A DNA stretch of 64,000 bases from Cyrtodaria siliqua (lineage: Eukaryota > Mollusca > Bivalvia > Adapedonta > Hiatellidae), in the NCBI GenBank assembly GCA_037043455.1, contig JAWPHD010001233.1:279133-343132 (forward strand). Direction: 5' to 3'. A model generated the notes under the pieces. The model saw only the letters and a program-made list of their open reading frames with translations, was not told the origin of the DNA and did not search any database. The position numbers and the translations under genes are program-made. Positions 22,641-34,928 of the stretch are shown here, one piece after another (the first letter of the stretch is position 1; each line of letters begins with the position of its first letter).

Positions 22641-24965
22641 ACTATATATAAACCTTATAAAATATATAAACCTATCCTGTCTTACTGGAGTAGCATCATT
22701 ACACCATTTGACACATGCTAAAAAGGGTATCGAACAATCCGTATGCTCGGGGGAGAGGGACAAAAGAAGTGCAAGATAGAGTGGATCTGAAGATAACGGC
22801 ACTCCAGCACTTTTGACCAAGTAACATTGGTCCCGTTGCATAACTGGGAAACAGTGGACATAAAATTTGCATTTAAACGGTTGTAAATCAATTTCATAGC
22901 TTTTGAGTTGTTCAGTTATAAAATATTTTATAGTTTTAATCAATATCATAGTGAGCAAATATGCTTTTAAATTGTGCTTTAATTTCTGTTTAGATAAATT
23001 TGTCAGGTGTTTTTCATTTTAGCAATTTATTTCAGTAAACAGTTTTGCCGAAAATACAGTCTAAGAGCCAATGATTTATGTAAAGCCACTCGGTTTACAG
23101 CAGGATTTCGTGGTATCTCAAGAGTTTGTGGGAACATGTTTAATCGTGTGATGCTGATCATGGGAAGTCAACCAGGATCAGAATGTGTAAGGCGAAGACG
23201 CAGACTGCGAGTGTAGTAGCAAACTGGGATCGCAAATGTGTGGCTAAATGAACAGATGTCACAACGCTAAGGGAACAGGGCTCATTTTTAACCACTTTAT
23301 TATGGCTTTTAATGCAATTAAAAACTACAGCAACAACAACAGATAACAAAAACAAAGATCATACATTATTTCTATTCACTTTAGAGAAATACGCACTTTC
23401 TACAGTGGGTGTCGGCAACTGGCCTAGAATTAAAGTGAATTGAATTGAATTGGGTTTTAAGGCGCACCAACACATGAAAGGTTATATGGCGCCTAACAGG
23501 AATGATTTAAAGTGACCCATATTTTTAGTGTGTAAAGTGATGCGCTTTTTGTTGTTGCAGTTATAACAAACCGGTATAAATTGTCACATTTTACACTTGG
23601 AGTATGCAAATGCATGAATGTTGGTTAATGAATATACTAACTTTATACCAGGAGTCTGAAAATGGCTGAAAACGGTATATACTACCCGTTATGTGATTTT
23701 ACACCAAGAGTGTGAGTATGTCGATGAGCATGTAATTAACATGTCGTCAGTCCTTATATACCTCCGCCCTAGTGTTTATTTCAAAGTACATTGACAATAG
23801 GTTCTATTCAACTGCATATGCTTTATTATTGACAATGGCGGCGTGTTGATTGCAGGTCTAAGCTATTTTTCTTTCGTCAATTTGTGATAGATATATGTCA
23901 CGGTTTGTTTTGCTTTTTACAGATATTTTTTACTTACTGCTGTGTCTGTATAACAGTATAATGTCCAATTTTTTTCGTCTAGCAGTCAACTTTACACATT
24001 TATTCTGTTTGCGTACACTGATCCTTCATTCAGTGGCTGTTGTTTTATACAGAGTGGTGGCTGATGCTGTTTTAATTATAATTAGATCTCTGTGTTATAG
24101 GTTATTTTACGCCATACCTTGCACTTCAGTTTGTGTCGAAAGGCCAATCAACAATGTTCCTACGTCGAATAACTGGGTATTGGACATGCGGTGGCGAGAC
24201 GTACCATAGAGACATTCAGTAGTTGGTATCATATGTTAAGCTCTCCGTTTACAATTTGCTAGTATAAATGATAGCCATGAACAAACATTTAGACCTGGTT
24301 TATGAACTAAGTTAATTGCAGACCAGACTCGTACTATAAAAGCCAAAGTGAATATGTCGCACGGAACTGTATACATTTGGGCTCCTGCCGTTTTTGATCG
24401 AAGAGTTTATGGACATTTAGTTTTCTATGTGGATGTCAATGTAGGCCTAAAACACTTATTTTGTGTTGAAATTGAACTGCTTAATTTCTTGCCAATGCGT
24501 GTATATAGAGGCATTTCATTGTTCAGGAACAAGGAAGTAGATGATGCTTTGTTGCCTGGTACTTTGTATTTCTATTAAGGATGATACATAGTGGGGCCTG
24601 CCCTAACATTATTTTAACTTGGGGCTTTTAAATTAATCCTAACGAAGCAAAAGTCGATTTTTTTATGTTAAATATTGAAATCTTATAAAAGTTCATTTGT
24701 TTGTTGTTTTAAGACAATGCTGTATTGGGATGATGTACACTTATCAAGGCAAGCCTTGTTTGTGAATAATTTACAACAAGGAATTCAATGTTTATAAGTT
24801 AAATTGAAGAAATTATACATTCAACCTTTAAGCTTGGCTGTGGCTTGGCAATCGTATAGATAATTTTTATATTTACCCTATTTGGGTTATATAAGCTCTC
24901 CGTAGCTATTTTATCGCAACAAACTGTTGAGTGGGGCTTTTTGTAACTTTTATAACTTATTTATA
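22641..24965. other. Noncoding; one SINE tail
   Basis: At about 23432-23510, GAATTGAATTGAATTGGGTT followed by GCGC.CCAACACATGAAAGG is the 3' tail of a minus-strand SINE with no head. ORFs of 60-136 codons here have no recognisable motif; the longest of them reads across the G-run as poly-Pro. No gene was assigned. Confidence 0.45.
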
Positions 24966-25402
24966 AATTATGACCTGACACAATCGCTTCATTGGTTGAA
25001 GTATGTCTGTTATACCTCTTTGGAGGTTTTTGTTTGTGCTTTTTGTAGCTTTTTGTACAGACATGACACAATCGCTTCATTGGTTGAAGTATATCTGTTG
25101 TATCTCTTTGGAGGTTTTTTGGTTGATTTTTAAAGTTTTTTGATTTTGTTTATGTATATGACATAACACAATCGCTTCATTGGTTGAAGTACGTCTGTCA
25201 TACCTCTTTGGAGGTTTTTATTATGTGTTCCGCTTCCCCCATGTTTGGCGGTGCCACGCGGCGTGTGGCATGACACAATCGCTTCATTGGTTGAAGTATG
25301 TCTGTTGTACCTCTTTGGAGGTTTTTTGATTTTGTATATGACATGACATAATCGCTTCATTGGTTGAAGTACGTCTGTCATACCTCTTTGAAGGTATTTT
25401 TT
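24965..25402 (+). repeat. Irregular array of five twin-hairpin units
   Basis: A conserved ~60-bp core occurs at about 24970, 25062, 25160, 25268 and 25341. Each contains CTTCATTGGTTGAAG (stem CTTCA/TGAAG) and then ACCTCTTTGGAGGT (stem ACCTC/GAGGT) followed by a T run. Spacing between cores varies from 70 to 110 bp, while the cores stay similar. In the second unit an A-C-C to A-T-C change keeps a G-U pair in the stem. The hairpin-plus-T-run form resembles a small RNA 3' end, but no promoter boxes were identified. Confidence 0.75.
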
Positions 25403-25456
25403 GTTTTATTATCTAAGCTGTGTTCCGCTTCCCCCATGTTTTGCGGTGCCACGCGG
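25224..25456 (+). repeat. Duplicated GC-rich block
   Basis: GTGTTCCGCTTCCCCCATGT followed by GCGGTGCCACGCGG occurs at about 25225-25262 and again at about 25419-25456, interleaved with the twin-hairpin units. The duplication therefore copied a larger segment of the array. Confidence 0.8.
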
Positions 25457-25497
25457 TAATGGCGGTATTTCGCGGACACAACATAGTGTAGTTAAAC

Positions 25498-25677
25498 TAT
25501 TCTAAGAACTTTGTTATTTTCTATGCAAGAAGTTTTTAATTTTAAGACTTGTCTTTGTGAACATCTGTTCCCAGGGTTTACACTGTACAGTATTCTAAGA
25601 ACTTTGTTATTTTCTATGCAAGAAGTTTTTAATTTTAAGACTTGTCTTTGTGAACATCTGTTCCCAGGGTTTACACT
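25498..25677 (+). repeat. Perfect 87-bp direct duplication
   Basis: 25498-25584 and 25591-25677 are identical by eye, offset 93 bp. This is a very recent duplication with no coding signal. Confidence 0.95.
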
Positions 25678-26253
25678 TTTAAACTTAGTTTGGACTATGA
25701 ACATTGGATTTACCTGAAATGTTCCAATTTGATTAACTACACATTTTATTTTACACTATATATTGTTGAAGCCATGGCCAGCTTATTCAAATAAATATAA
25801 ACTAGTAACATTTTGTTTTATTTGTAACCCATCTTAAATAATGGGATTTGTTCTAGTAGGGAACGAATACTAATTATTTCAGGGGGTGGAAATCAGAGGT
25901 TATTATGAACGTGTAATTCTAACGCGTACACCTCTTTGATGTGACCGCCAATTAGTCAGCCTCGATCTGTTTTTGTGTTCTAAAAATCGGTATTTAATTG
26001 TTATCTCCAAACTAAATCGAAGCATAATTATCATTTTGGCCTGTACATGAGTTACTACTAATACATTTAATGTGATAAGAATTGGACAACTATTGTTACA
26101 TAAATATGTTGCTGCAATTAATTAAAATCTGTGTGGTAAATGGAGAACTTAATACTAAGGGAGGTAATACCAGTGATAATCACATTTGACGAGTATTATT
26201 ATTGAAGTGGCCTGATCTGGGTATCTCTATTGTAAGCTGAATATCAATACGTA
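25678..26253. other. Noncoding stretch, nothing recognised
   Basis: AT-rich unique sequence. ACTAAGGGAGGTAATAC at about 26153 resembles the AAGGGAGGTAACT blocks repeated at 57.5 kb. Confidence 0.5.
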
Positions 26254-26984
26254 CCCTTACCAAAAATATAGGCTTCTGGCGACTATTTGCTGCAACTCTG
26301 CGGCAAACATTGCTGCAAAGCTGCGGCGAACAAGTTTGCGGCGATGTTGCGGTACACTTTTATCATGCAAATGAGGTCTGCGGCAAAGTTGCAGCGAACA
26401 AATATGCAAATGAGGTTCTGGTGATGTTCCGGCGATGTTCACCGCAACTTTGCCGCAGACCTCATTTGCATGGTAAAAGTGTGCGGCAACTTTGCAGCAA
26501 ACTTCATTTGCATAACGCTTTTAGCTGTAATCTTCTGGCGATGTTCGCTGCAACTTTGCAGCAAACTTCATTTGCATAAAATGCTTCTCTGCACTGTTCT
26601 GGCGATGCTTGTGGTGATGTTCGCTGCAAAGTTGCGGCAATGTTTGCCAACACATCGCGGCAAAGTTTTTCAAAATAAATAATGGACTGAAATTATGAAA
26701 TGGAACAATGGTGCGCTGTTTTAAAAAAACATATTTAGATCAAAAACATGATTTTTTTCACTATTTAACATGGACTGCACCAAATTTAAATAAATGCTCT
26801 CGATTTAAATAAATCGACACTAAATAAATGCTCTCGATTTAAAGTATATCCTTACGATTTGTTATGGGGGTGTTGCGGGTGTCCGACCAAAGTTGACGTT
26901 TCAAAATGTCTCGTAAGGATCCCATGCCTAGTTAGGAAATTCCTCACGGGTGTATGTCTCACGCCCAGTGTTTTACGTGTGCTC

Positions 26985-29070
26985 ATGGAGATGTCGACCG
27001 CTGTCATTTCTGCTTTACTCACATTTTATGGAGATGTCGACCGCTGTCATTTCTGCATTACTCCCATTTTCATGGAGATGTTGACCGCTGTCATTTCTGC
27101 ATTACTCCCATTTTATGGAGATGTCGACCACTGTCATTCATGCATTACTCTCATTTTATGGAGATGTCGACCGCTGTCATTTCTGCATTACTCCCATTTT
27201 CATGGAGATGTCGACTGCTGTCATTTCTGCATTACTCCCATTATCATGGCGATGTCGACTGCTGTCATTTCTGCATTACTCCTATTTTTATGGAGATGTC
27301 GACCGCTGTCAATTCTGCATTACTCTCATTTTCATGGAGATGTCGACTGCTGTCATTTCTGTATTACTCCCATTTTATGGAGATGTCGACCGCTGTCATT
27401 TCTGCATTACACCCATTATCATGGAGATGTCGACCGCTGTCATTTCTGCATTACACCCATTTTCATGGAGATGTCGACTGCTGTCATTTCTGCATTACTC
27501 CCATTTTATGGAGATGTCGACCGCTGTCATTCCTGCATTACTCTCATTTTCATGGAGATGTCGAGCGCTGCCATTCCTGCAATACTCCCATTTTCATGGA
27601 GATGTCGACCGCTGTCATTCCTGCATTACTCCCATTTTCATGGAGATGTCGAGTGGTGTCATTTTTGCATTACTCCCATTTTATGGAGATGTCGACCGCT
27701 GTCATTTCTGTATTACTCCTATTTTATGGAGATGTCGACCGCTGTCATTTCTGCATTACACCCATTATCATGGAGATGTCGACTGCTGTCATTTCTGCAT
27801 TACTCTCATTTTCATGGCGATGTCGACTGCTGTCATTTCTGCATTACTCCCATTTTATGGAGATGTCGACCGCTGTCATTCCTGCATTACTCTCATTTTC
27901 ATGAAGATGTCGAGCGCTGCCATTCCTGCATTACTCCCATTATCATGGAGATGTCGACCGCTGTCATTTCTGCATTACTCCCATTTTCATGGAGATGTCG
28001 AGTGGTGTCATTTTTGCATTACTCCCATTTTATGGAGATGTAGACCGCTGTCATTTCTGCATTACTCTCATTTTCATCATGATTTCGAGCGCAGCCATTT
28101 CTGCATTACTCTCATTTTCATGGAGATGTCGACTGCTGTCATTTCTGCATTACTCCCATTTTATGGAGATGTCGACCGCTGTCATATCTGCATTACTCTG
28201 ATTTTCATGGAGATGTCGAGCGCTGCCATTCCTGCATTACTCCCATTATCATGGAGATGTCGACCGCTGTCATTTCTGCATTACTCCCATTTTCATGGAG
28301 ATGTCGAGTGGTGTCATTTTTGCATTACTCTCATTTTCATCATGATGTCGAGCGCAGCCATTTCTGCATTACTCTCATTTTCATGGAGACGTCGAGCACT
28401 GTCATTTCTGCATGACTCTCATTTTCACAGAGATGACGAGCGCTGTCATTTCTGCATCACTCCCATTTTTATGGAGATGTCGAGCGCTGTCATTGCGCAT
28501 TACTCTCACTTTTACAGAGATGTCGACCGTTGTTATTCCTGCATTACAGTCATTTCATAGAGATGTCGAGTTCTGTCTTTTCTACATTACTCTCATTTTT
28601 ATTGAGATGTCGAGCGCTGTCATTTCTGCATTACTCCCATTATCATGGAGATGTCGTGCGGTCATTTCTGCATTACTCCCATTATCATGGAGATTTCGAG
28701 CGGTCATTTCTGCATTACTCTCATTATCATGGAGATGTCGATCGAGCGCTGTCATTTTCATGGAGATGTCGAGAGCTGTCATTTCTGCATTACTCTCATT
28801 TTCACGGAGATGTCGAGAGCTGTCATTTCTGCATTACTCCCATTATCATGGAGATGTCGAGCGCTGTCATTTCTGCATCACTCCCATTTTTATGGAGATG
28901 TCAAGCATTACTCTCACTTTTACAGAGATGTCGAGCGCTGTTATTCCTGCATTACTCTCCTTTTCATAGAGATGTGGACCGCAGTCATTTCTGCATTACT
29001 CTCATGTTTATGGAGATGTCGAGCGCTGTCACTTCTGCATTACTCCCATTTTCATGGAAATGTCGAAAAT
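26985..29070 (+). repeat. 43/44-bp minisatellite, about 48 copies
   Basis: The unit is ATGGAGATGTCGACCGCTGT, CATTTCTGCATTACTCCCAT, TTTC or TTT, so units are 43 or 44 bp. The unit has no stop codon in any plus frame, so reading frames up to 481 codons run through it in all three phases. I regard these as a by-product and not as a protein. After about 28400 the units diverge (TCGAGCGCTG, TCGAGAGCTG) and lose pieces. Confidence 0.95.
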
Positions 29071-30002
29071 CATCCTAACTGTACGTAGCAGTCCAATAGG
29101 CACTTGGTGCCTGGATATCTTGGAATCAGCACCAGACCCTTAGGACAGACCCACAAACATAAATATAAACATTTACCAATGGAGGTCAGGTTATGGGTCT
29201 GATGATGGTCTGGGGGTGATTCCGAAAGTTCCAGGCGACTGTTACCTAATCAGATGAAAAATGCAAAACTTGCTATTTTCCGACATATAAAAATAAAAAT
29301 AAAACAGTTATATACTTACAATATACAGGTGTGGTCAACAATTCCCCTTCAGAATATTCACTCAAATAAACTCATTCAAATTCATTGTTTTAAATTGTTA
29401 CAATTTCATTGAAAAATAGTACACGGTTGACAACACACCATTGCCTATATAGACACATGATAACTGGTTATTTATGCAAAAATACCACAATTTCTTGAAC
29501 ACATGTGTTTCTAATAGAATAATCTCTGCAGGATACTGCATGATACTGCATCAGATCAAAGGAAACTGCATACTACCTGGTAATAATAATTAACTGACCC
29601 AGTCAGCAAGATTATCCAGCTTAATTTCCCCCCAAATCTATCATAAATTGTGTTTCTACATGACTGTACACTTATATTATTCTGATATTAAGAATTAATT
29701 ATCTTTGTCATTTTTTTACTTTTAAATACATGTTATTTAAAGTATGACTGTGCTTAAATTTCAAAGTAGATTTTATATTTGTTAAATTTGGAGATAGTTC
29801 CTATATAATAATGCACAATGACTTAAACTATTAAATTGACTTGTCATCATGGTCATGTTAATGCAGAGTAATATTGATATCATTTTGCACTTGGGACACA
29901 ATTTTAATTGTTCTGGTTTTAAATGTTGGAGTTATCATGATGTTTGGAATTTAAAAATGTTCTTGCAACACAATAATACATATTTTGGCTTTTTCTGAAA
30001 AA
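29071..30002. other. Interior of the TIR element, noncoding
   Basis: AT-rich unique DNA between the minisatellite and the SINE. A small palindromic area (29100-29240) has CCATTGG-type and GACCCATAACC-type words. No ORF of note. Confidence 0.5.
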
Positions 30003-30322
30003 ATAATTGAATTGAATTGAATGTTGTTTAACGGCTCATCAACACAGTATAGATTATTTAGAGCCGCCCCAGAGAGAGAGGAAGGATACATAGGAATCCG
30101 GGAACCGTGCCCTACTCTTATATCGAATAGATTCCTATGGTTCTTTAACGTGCTCGGAGGATAGACCGATACACGGGACCGTTTACGTCCCCATCTGACG
30201 GACGAGGCTAAGCTAGGGAAAGTGTCTTGCCCAAGAACACACCGACGAAACTCAGTGGCACCATGGAGGATTGAACCCGGGGCCTCCGGTTACAAATCCG
30301 CCGTACTACCAACTGAAAAAAT
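30003..30322 (-). mobile_element. tRNA-derived SINE, minus strand
   Basis: On the minus strand it starts with a tRNA-like head: TCAGTTGGTAGTACGGCGG (A-box region) and GGGTTCAATCC (B box), with a TTTGTAAC anticodon-like loop. The body follows, with GGGCAAGACACTTTCCC-type and GTGTATCGGTCTATCC blocks. The tail is ATTCAATTCAATTCAATT (plus-strand 30003 onward). It is inserted inside the TA-flanked element, so it is younger than that element. Confidence 0.8.
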
Positions 30323-30869
30323 AAGGTTCCACTAAAAGTTTTATACATGTACTTAGCAAAATAACTTGTTAAGTGGTCCTTTGACATAAAATCCACATTT
30401 TACTTGAGTACATTTTCCTTGAGTAATAAGTAACATAGAAGAAATAAGAAAAATCTGTAAAATCAAAGTTTGTCGTGATCTTATGGCGTTTAAAGAAACG
30501 GCAAATCTGAATTGAAAAGTTTGTGGCGATGTTACGGCGTGCAATAAAAAAAAAGTCGGAATGGTAAAGTTTGTCGCAATGTTGTGGCGAACAAAAATAC
30601 TGCAAGTAAGTTTGTGGTGATGTTTTGGCGAACGTTCCAAATAAATAAATGTTTCTGGCGAACTTCTGGCGAACTTCTGGCGAATGTATAACTTTTTAGC
30701 GAGTTTGCGGCAAATTCGCCAAAAATTACCACGGTGTTTGCGGGAACATCACCGCTAGTGGCGAACATTGGCGAACAATTAAGAATTGTTCTGGCGAACA
30801 AAATTGTTCGCTGCAACCTTGCAGCAAACTTGCAGCAACCTTGCAGCAAACCTTTTCATTTGGTAAGGG

Positions 30870-32290
30870 TATGGATACTGGTATACGTCTCTATGTAAAT
30901 GCCTGTTATGGTCGGGTTGTGTATGAAGGATGTGACCCAGTATTACCTGTAATAACTCTCTAACGTTTGGCATTTTTGTATAAAAACAATTACCATTAAA
31001 GCTGTCACTGGCATGGCCCATCTGGCAATCACGACCGCGACTATATATCTTCTTGTTAAGTACTACCGTTCTTGCTACTTGGAAGAAACACATGAACACG
31101 GATTTGATTATTAACATTGGAACTTCTCTTATTACACAATTTATTAGTGAGATTATTTTTCTATACAGTGAAATAAATATGTAAACAATTATTGTTAATG
31201 CTTCTGAAAAACATAACTTATTTGCGTGTAATTTGTCTGGTGATATTTTATTTCGAACTTGATGATGAACGCGTATGCGCGTGTGAACTATTTAAGGTGT
31301 AGGAAACACGTTCTACCGGTTACAGTCAAAGGCTGCTATCGACCATTTTTGTCAATTTTCACTTTTTTGCAAAAAATAATGTTAAAAATATAATTTACAT
31401 TTTGTCTCAAAATTTGAGTACTATAAAAATAATAGTTTTTGAGATATTGAACAAAAACCAAACCAGTTATCTCATATCCCATATTATTTTTTAAACAAAA
31501 AACAGCTTAATCTATATAGCTCTTAATTTGATCGAATAGCAACACTATTCAGGCGACAAGAACATTCTTTATAGATAAAGCTGGTTCTGACTGGAAACAT
31601 GTGCATGTTTTCAATGAAAAAAGGCCAGCCAGAATATGCTATGTGGATGTATCATATACTGGCGCATGCAAAACTGGTAAACCGCATCTTAATTTATACA
31701 GCCATATCGTTCTTTAAAAACATGACTTTTGTATGTGTAATAGAAATGCATATAATTTCAGAGCCATATTATGATACATTATAATGAGAGTGTGTGGCAG
31801 TAATTAACCCCTGTCAAGTCACTATGTGTATTTGTGCTTTAAACAGGCTAAATTGATGTGACTGATGCTGACAGCATGTTGCAGATAATTAGTTTTTTAA
31901 TTCCAGCCAAATTAATTTTCAATAGTTTTGTGTTTTGGGACATTTGGAATGTGCACTTATTACAAACTCTTGTGCTTTGAAGCTAGATGTGTATAGTTTA
32001 TAATGGTTTTCCTGGGACAATTTTATATAAAAGACTTCAACAGTTTGGTTTAAAAAGGTATTTATAAACTTATTAAATTGCACATATTTATTAAATCATG
32101 ACAACATAAATGTTTCTTTAAAACTGTTGAAGTTGATAAATTGTATAGTGTGTGAATTTCAGCTCAAGTTATTTTATTAATGCGTGTGCCTATTTATGTT
32201 TTTTTCGTTCTATATTAAACTTAAACTATATTTATCTTAATTTAAGTATTCGTCTACAAGCTAACATTGTAATAGAGAAAAATGCAGTGA
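30870..32290. other. Noncoding, AT-rich
   Basis: No motif-bearing ORF, repeat array or SINE seen. It lies immediately upstream of the OTU/DUF7869 pseudogene and would include its promoter if that was once expressed. Confidence 0.5.
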
Positions 32291-32971
32291 ATGGAAACAA
32301 ATCTTGATTATTATTATACCAGTGCATTTATTTTAGTTCTTGGTCATTTGAATATACACTGTGTAATGACAAATATTCGTATAATACAGATGGATGATGA
32401 CAACTGGAGTGACTGGACAGACACTGAATATATATTTGATAATGAAACTGTTGCCGATGTAGTTTATTATGAACAATGTGATGAACCGATTAATGAGCCT
32501 GAAACAACAGCAAAGTGTGTATTCGATGTAGCTCCTAGTATACTGTGTGATAAACATATTAATGTGCCTGAAACAACAGCAAAGTGTGTCATCGATGAAG
32601 CTCCTAATATAATGTGTGAGCAACAGATTAATGAGCTTAAAACAACAGAAAAGTGTGTCATTGATATAGCTCCTAACGCACTGTGTGAGGAACAGATTCA
32701 AGAACCTGAAACAGCAGCAAAGTGTGTATTCGATGTATCTCCTAACGCAACGTGTGAGGAACAGATTAATGAACCTGAAACAACAGCAAAGTGTGTCTTC
32801 GATGTAGCTCCTAACGCAACGTGTGAGGAACAGATTAATGAACCTGAAACAACAGCAAAGTGTGTCTTCGATGTAGCTCCCAATTTACTGCGTGAGCAAC
32901 AGATTAATGATGATCCTGAAACAACAGCAAAATGTGTCTTTGATGTAGCTCCCAATGTACTGTGTAAATAA
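32291..32971 (+). pseudogene. N-terminal 23-residue repeat region
   Basis: A 226-codon frame. After a start-proximal acidic segment (DDDNWSDWTDTEYIFDNE), a 69-nt unit repeats in frame about 7 times. The unit encodes EPETTAKCVFDVAPN plus CEEQIN, so each copy has two Cys. After the stop at 32969 the same unit continues to about 33440 with stops, so the array has decayed at its end. No known domain. It is probably part of the OTU/DUF7869 fusion because spacing and strand fit. Confidence 0.6.
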
Positions 32972-33470
32972 AACAACAGAAAATATTGTCAACAATTTAG
33001 CACCTTACAAACAACGTGAGCATCAGACTAATGAGCCTGAAACAACAGCAAAGTGTGTCATCAATGAAGCTCCTAATACACTGTGTGAGCAACAGATTAA
33101 TTAGCCTGAAACCACAGAAAATATTGTCTCCAATTTAGCACCTTACGAACAACGTCAGGAACAGATTAATGAGCATGAAGTAACAACAAGGCGTGTCACT
33201 GTTGAAGTTTCTGACGACCAATTTAAACAACACATTTATGAGCCTGAATTAACAGTAAAGCATGTCTCCGATGGAGCATATAACGACGAATGCGAGCAAG
33301 ATAAGGATTATGAAAATACAGCAAACAGTATCGCCGATGTGACTCCTACAGACAGGTGTGAGCATATTATTATTCCTGAATCAACAACAAACAGTGTTGC
33401 CGATGTAGTTGCTAACGACGAATTCGATAAAATGTAAAGTGAGCCTACAACAACAAAAGGTTTCACTGAT

Positions 33471-34131
33471 ATGGTTTCTAACGACAACTGCAAACTACAT
33501 TCAAAAGAGCCTGGGAATAATGTAACATCTTCAATTGACATTCTCGCTAAACAAATTAGCATGAGAAGGAAAATGGTTAATAAGCTGGACAGTAAATCAA
33601 GACCAATCAACGAGCAAGCAAATAATATGCAAGATGAGCATTTTGATAATATAAACAAGAAAGTAACGAGTCGAAAAAGAAGGCCAAACAAACGTAAAAC
33701 AATAAATAAATTGAAATATATCAGTAATTCTGATGATGAAATGCCTATTCGTGACACAAGAAGGTCAAACAAACGGAAAATGAGGCAGACATTAAAAAAT
33801 ATAAGTAATTCGGATGACGAAATACCGCTTAGTAGGTATGCAAAGAAGATATGTGCATGTAACTTCTACAGATTCAGACAATGATACAACTTACAAGCCA
33901 GACACAAAATACCTTAATTCAACAGACAGTGAATACAGTGAAAAACTGTCGGAAAAAGAAAGAAAACAGTTAAACAAAGACAAGCGTTTAAAACAATTGT
34001 GGGAAAAATCTATGTTACAGATTAAAAGAAACAAAGTGACTGCATCTAAGGGAACTACAAGCACCCTTCCAAAACAAACTAACAATATCGGCAATACTGA
34101 AACAAGTACAATTGGAACAAAGAGTATTTAA
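33471..34131 (+). pseudogene. Basic, NLS-like region of the fusion gene
   Basis: Two overlapping frames (33471-33884 and 33814-34131) meet at a frameshift. They encode Lys/Arg-rich blocks (KKVTSRKRRPNKRK, TRRSNKRKM) separated by repeated YISNSDDEMP / NISNSDDEIP acidic-Ser blocks of casein-kinase-II type. A Lys-rich helix (LSEKERKQLNKDKRLKQLWE) follows. This would suit a nuclear protein. Confidence 0.55.
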
Positions 34132-34149
34132 TTCTAACAGCGAATCTGC

Positions 34150-34928
34150 TAAGTGAGCAAGAACATAATCTTCAATTGGACCTTTTGTTAGTACATACCC
34201 GACGATTAGATCAGTTGCTAAACAGCAACAATCTCAGCAGAAAACATGTTTTACCATATGGAAACTGTTTCTTTGAAGATGTAGTTACTTTAAGTCCGCT
34301 AGGTGTCACTGCCTCAGAATTGAGACAAATGCTTTGTAAACACTTAGAAGAAAAGACGGAAGAATACATGGGCTTTTCCTTAAACAAACACAATCCGGAT
34401 GAAGAGGAGTTGTTTGTTATGGAGTATTTATCAGAGATAGAAAGCCTTAAGAATGATGGCTACTGGTCTAATACAGTGGCGGACTTTCTGCCATTAGTAT
34501 TGTCAATCTTCACTGGCCGCCATGTGAGAATTTACACATCTATACAAGATCAACCTGTTTTTGAAGTTGTACCAACTGTTGGTAATTTGACCAATAGTGA
34601 TTCGATAACATTAGCCTATATTTCAATTCCCGGAATAATTGAACATTATAATGCGTACGAACAGTCGGAAGTTATACCTACATCGTCCAGGGAATCTCTT
34701 TTAAAAACAATAAAACAATTAATGAACAATACAGCAACACCGATCGTTTCCAGTACCGATTCCACAATACCGCAGAGAGAAGAACAGGAACATAACCCAC
34801 AAATAGCATGTGGAAATTGCCAAACACCTAGAAAGTCGTCAATATTTGTAGCACCTGTGAAGAAAAAACTAACTCATCAAAGAAAAGTAACACCTGAATG
34901 TTGGAAAAAAATATTAGAAAAAAATTAA
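34150..34928 (+). pseudogene. OTU-like cysteine protease domain
   Basis: The frame is open from the stop near 34128 and contains HTRRLDQLL, then HVLPYGNCFFEDVV, the OTU nucleophile motif (usual form DGNCFFRA). The Asp of DGNC is replaced by Tyr (PYGNC) but the Cys is kept. It continues with SELRQMLCKHLEE, a DGYWSNTVADFLPLVLSIF segment, VRIYTS, and the closing IEHYNAY with the catalytic-type His. The length (about 150 residues) is usual for OTU domains. Loss of the Asp may reflect decay. After about residue 170 the sequence is low in recognisable features. It ends in a frameshift in an A-rich run near 34910. Confidence 0.78.

Larger units (their letters stand above)
26254..30869. mobile_element. 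TA-flanked TIR element carrying a minisatellite
   Basis: The ends are CCCTTACCAAA (26254) and, inverted, TTTGGTAAGGG (to 30869), each flanked by TA. Just inside both ends are clusters of related words such as TTGCTGCAA, GCGGCAAAC and TGGCGAACA (26270-26665 and 30505-30850). They are in mirrored orientation and form long subterminal inverted regions. The 4.6-kb interior has no transposase. It holds a 2-kb minisatellite and a SINE. TA duplication fits Tc1/mariner-type or related cut-and-paste elements, but the superfamily is not assigned. It is non-autonomous. Confidence 0.7.

Noticed and set aside
22548..22958. Proline-rich minus-strand ORF
   Set aside because: The proline run is the complement of the G-run at 22561-22596. 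The remainder has no motif.
26859..28560. Overlapping ORFs of 316-481 codons as a novel repeat protein
   Set aside because: They are the same 43/44-bp minisatellite read in different phases. The unit lacks stops in all plus frames and its length is not a multiple of 3.
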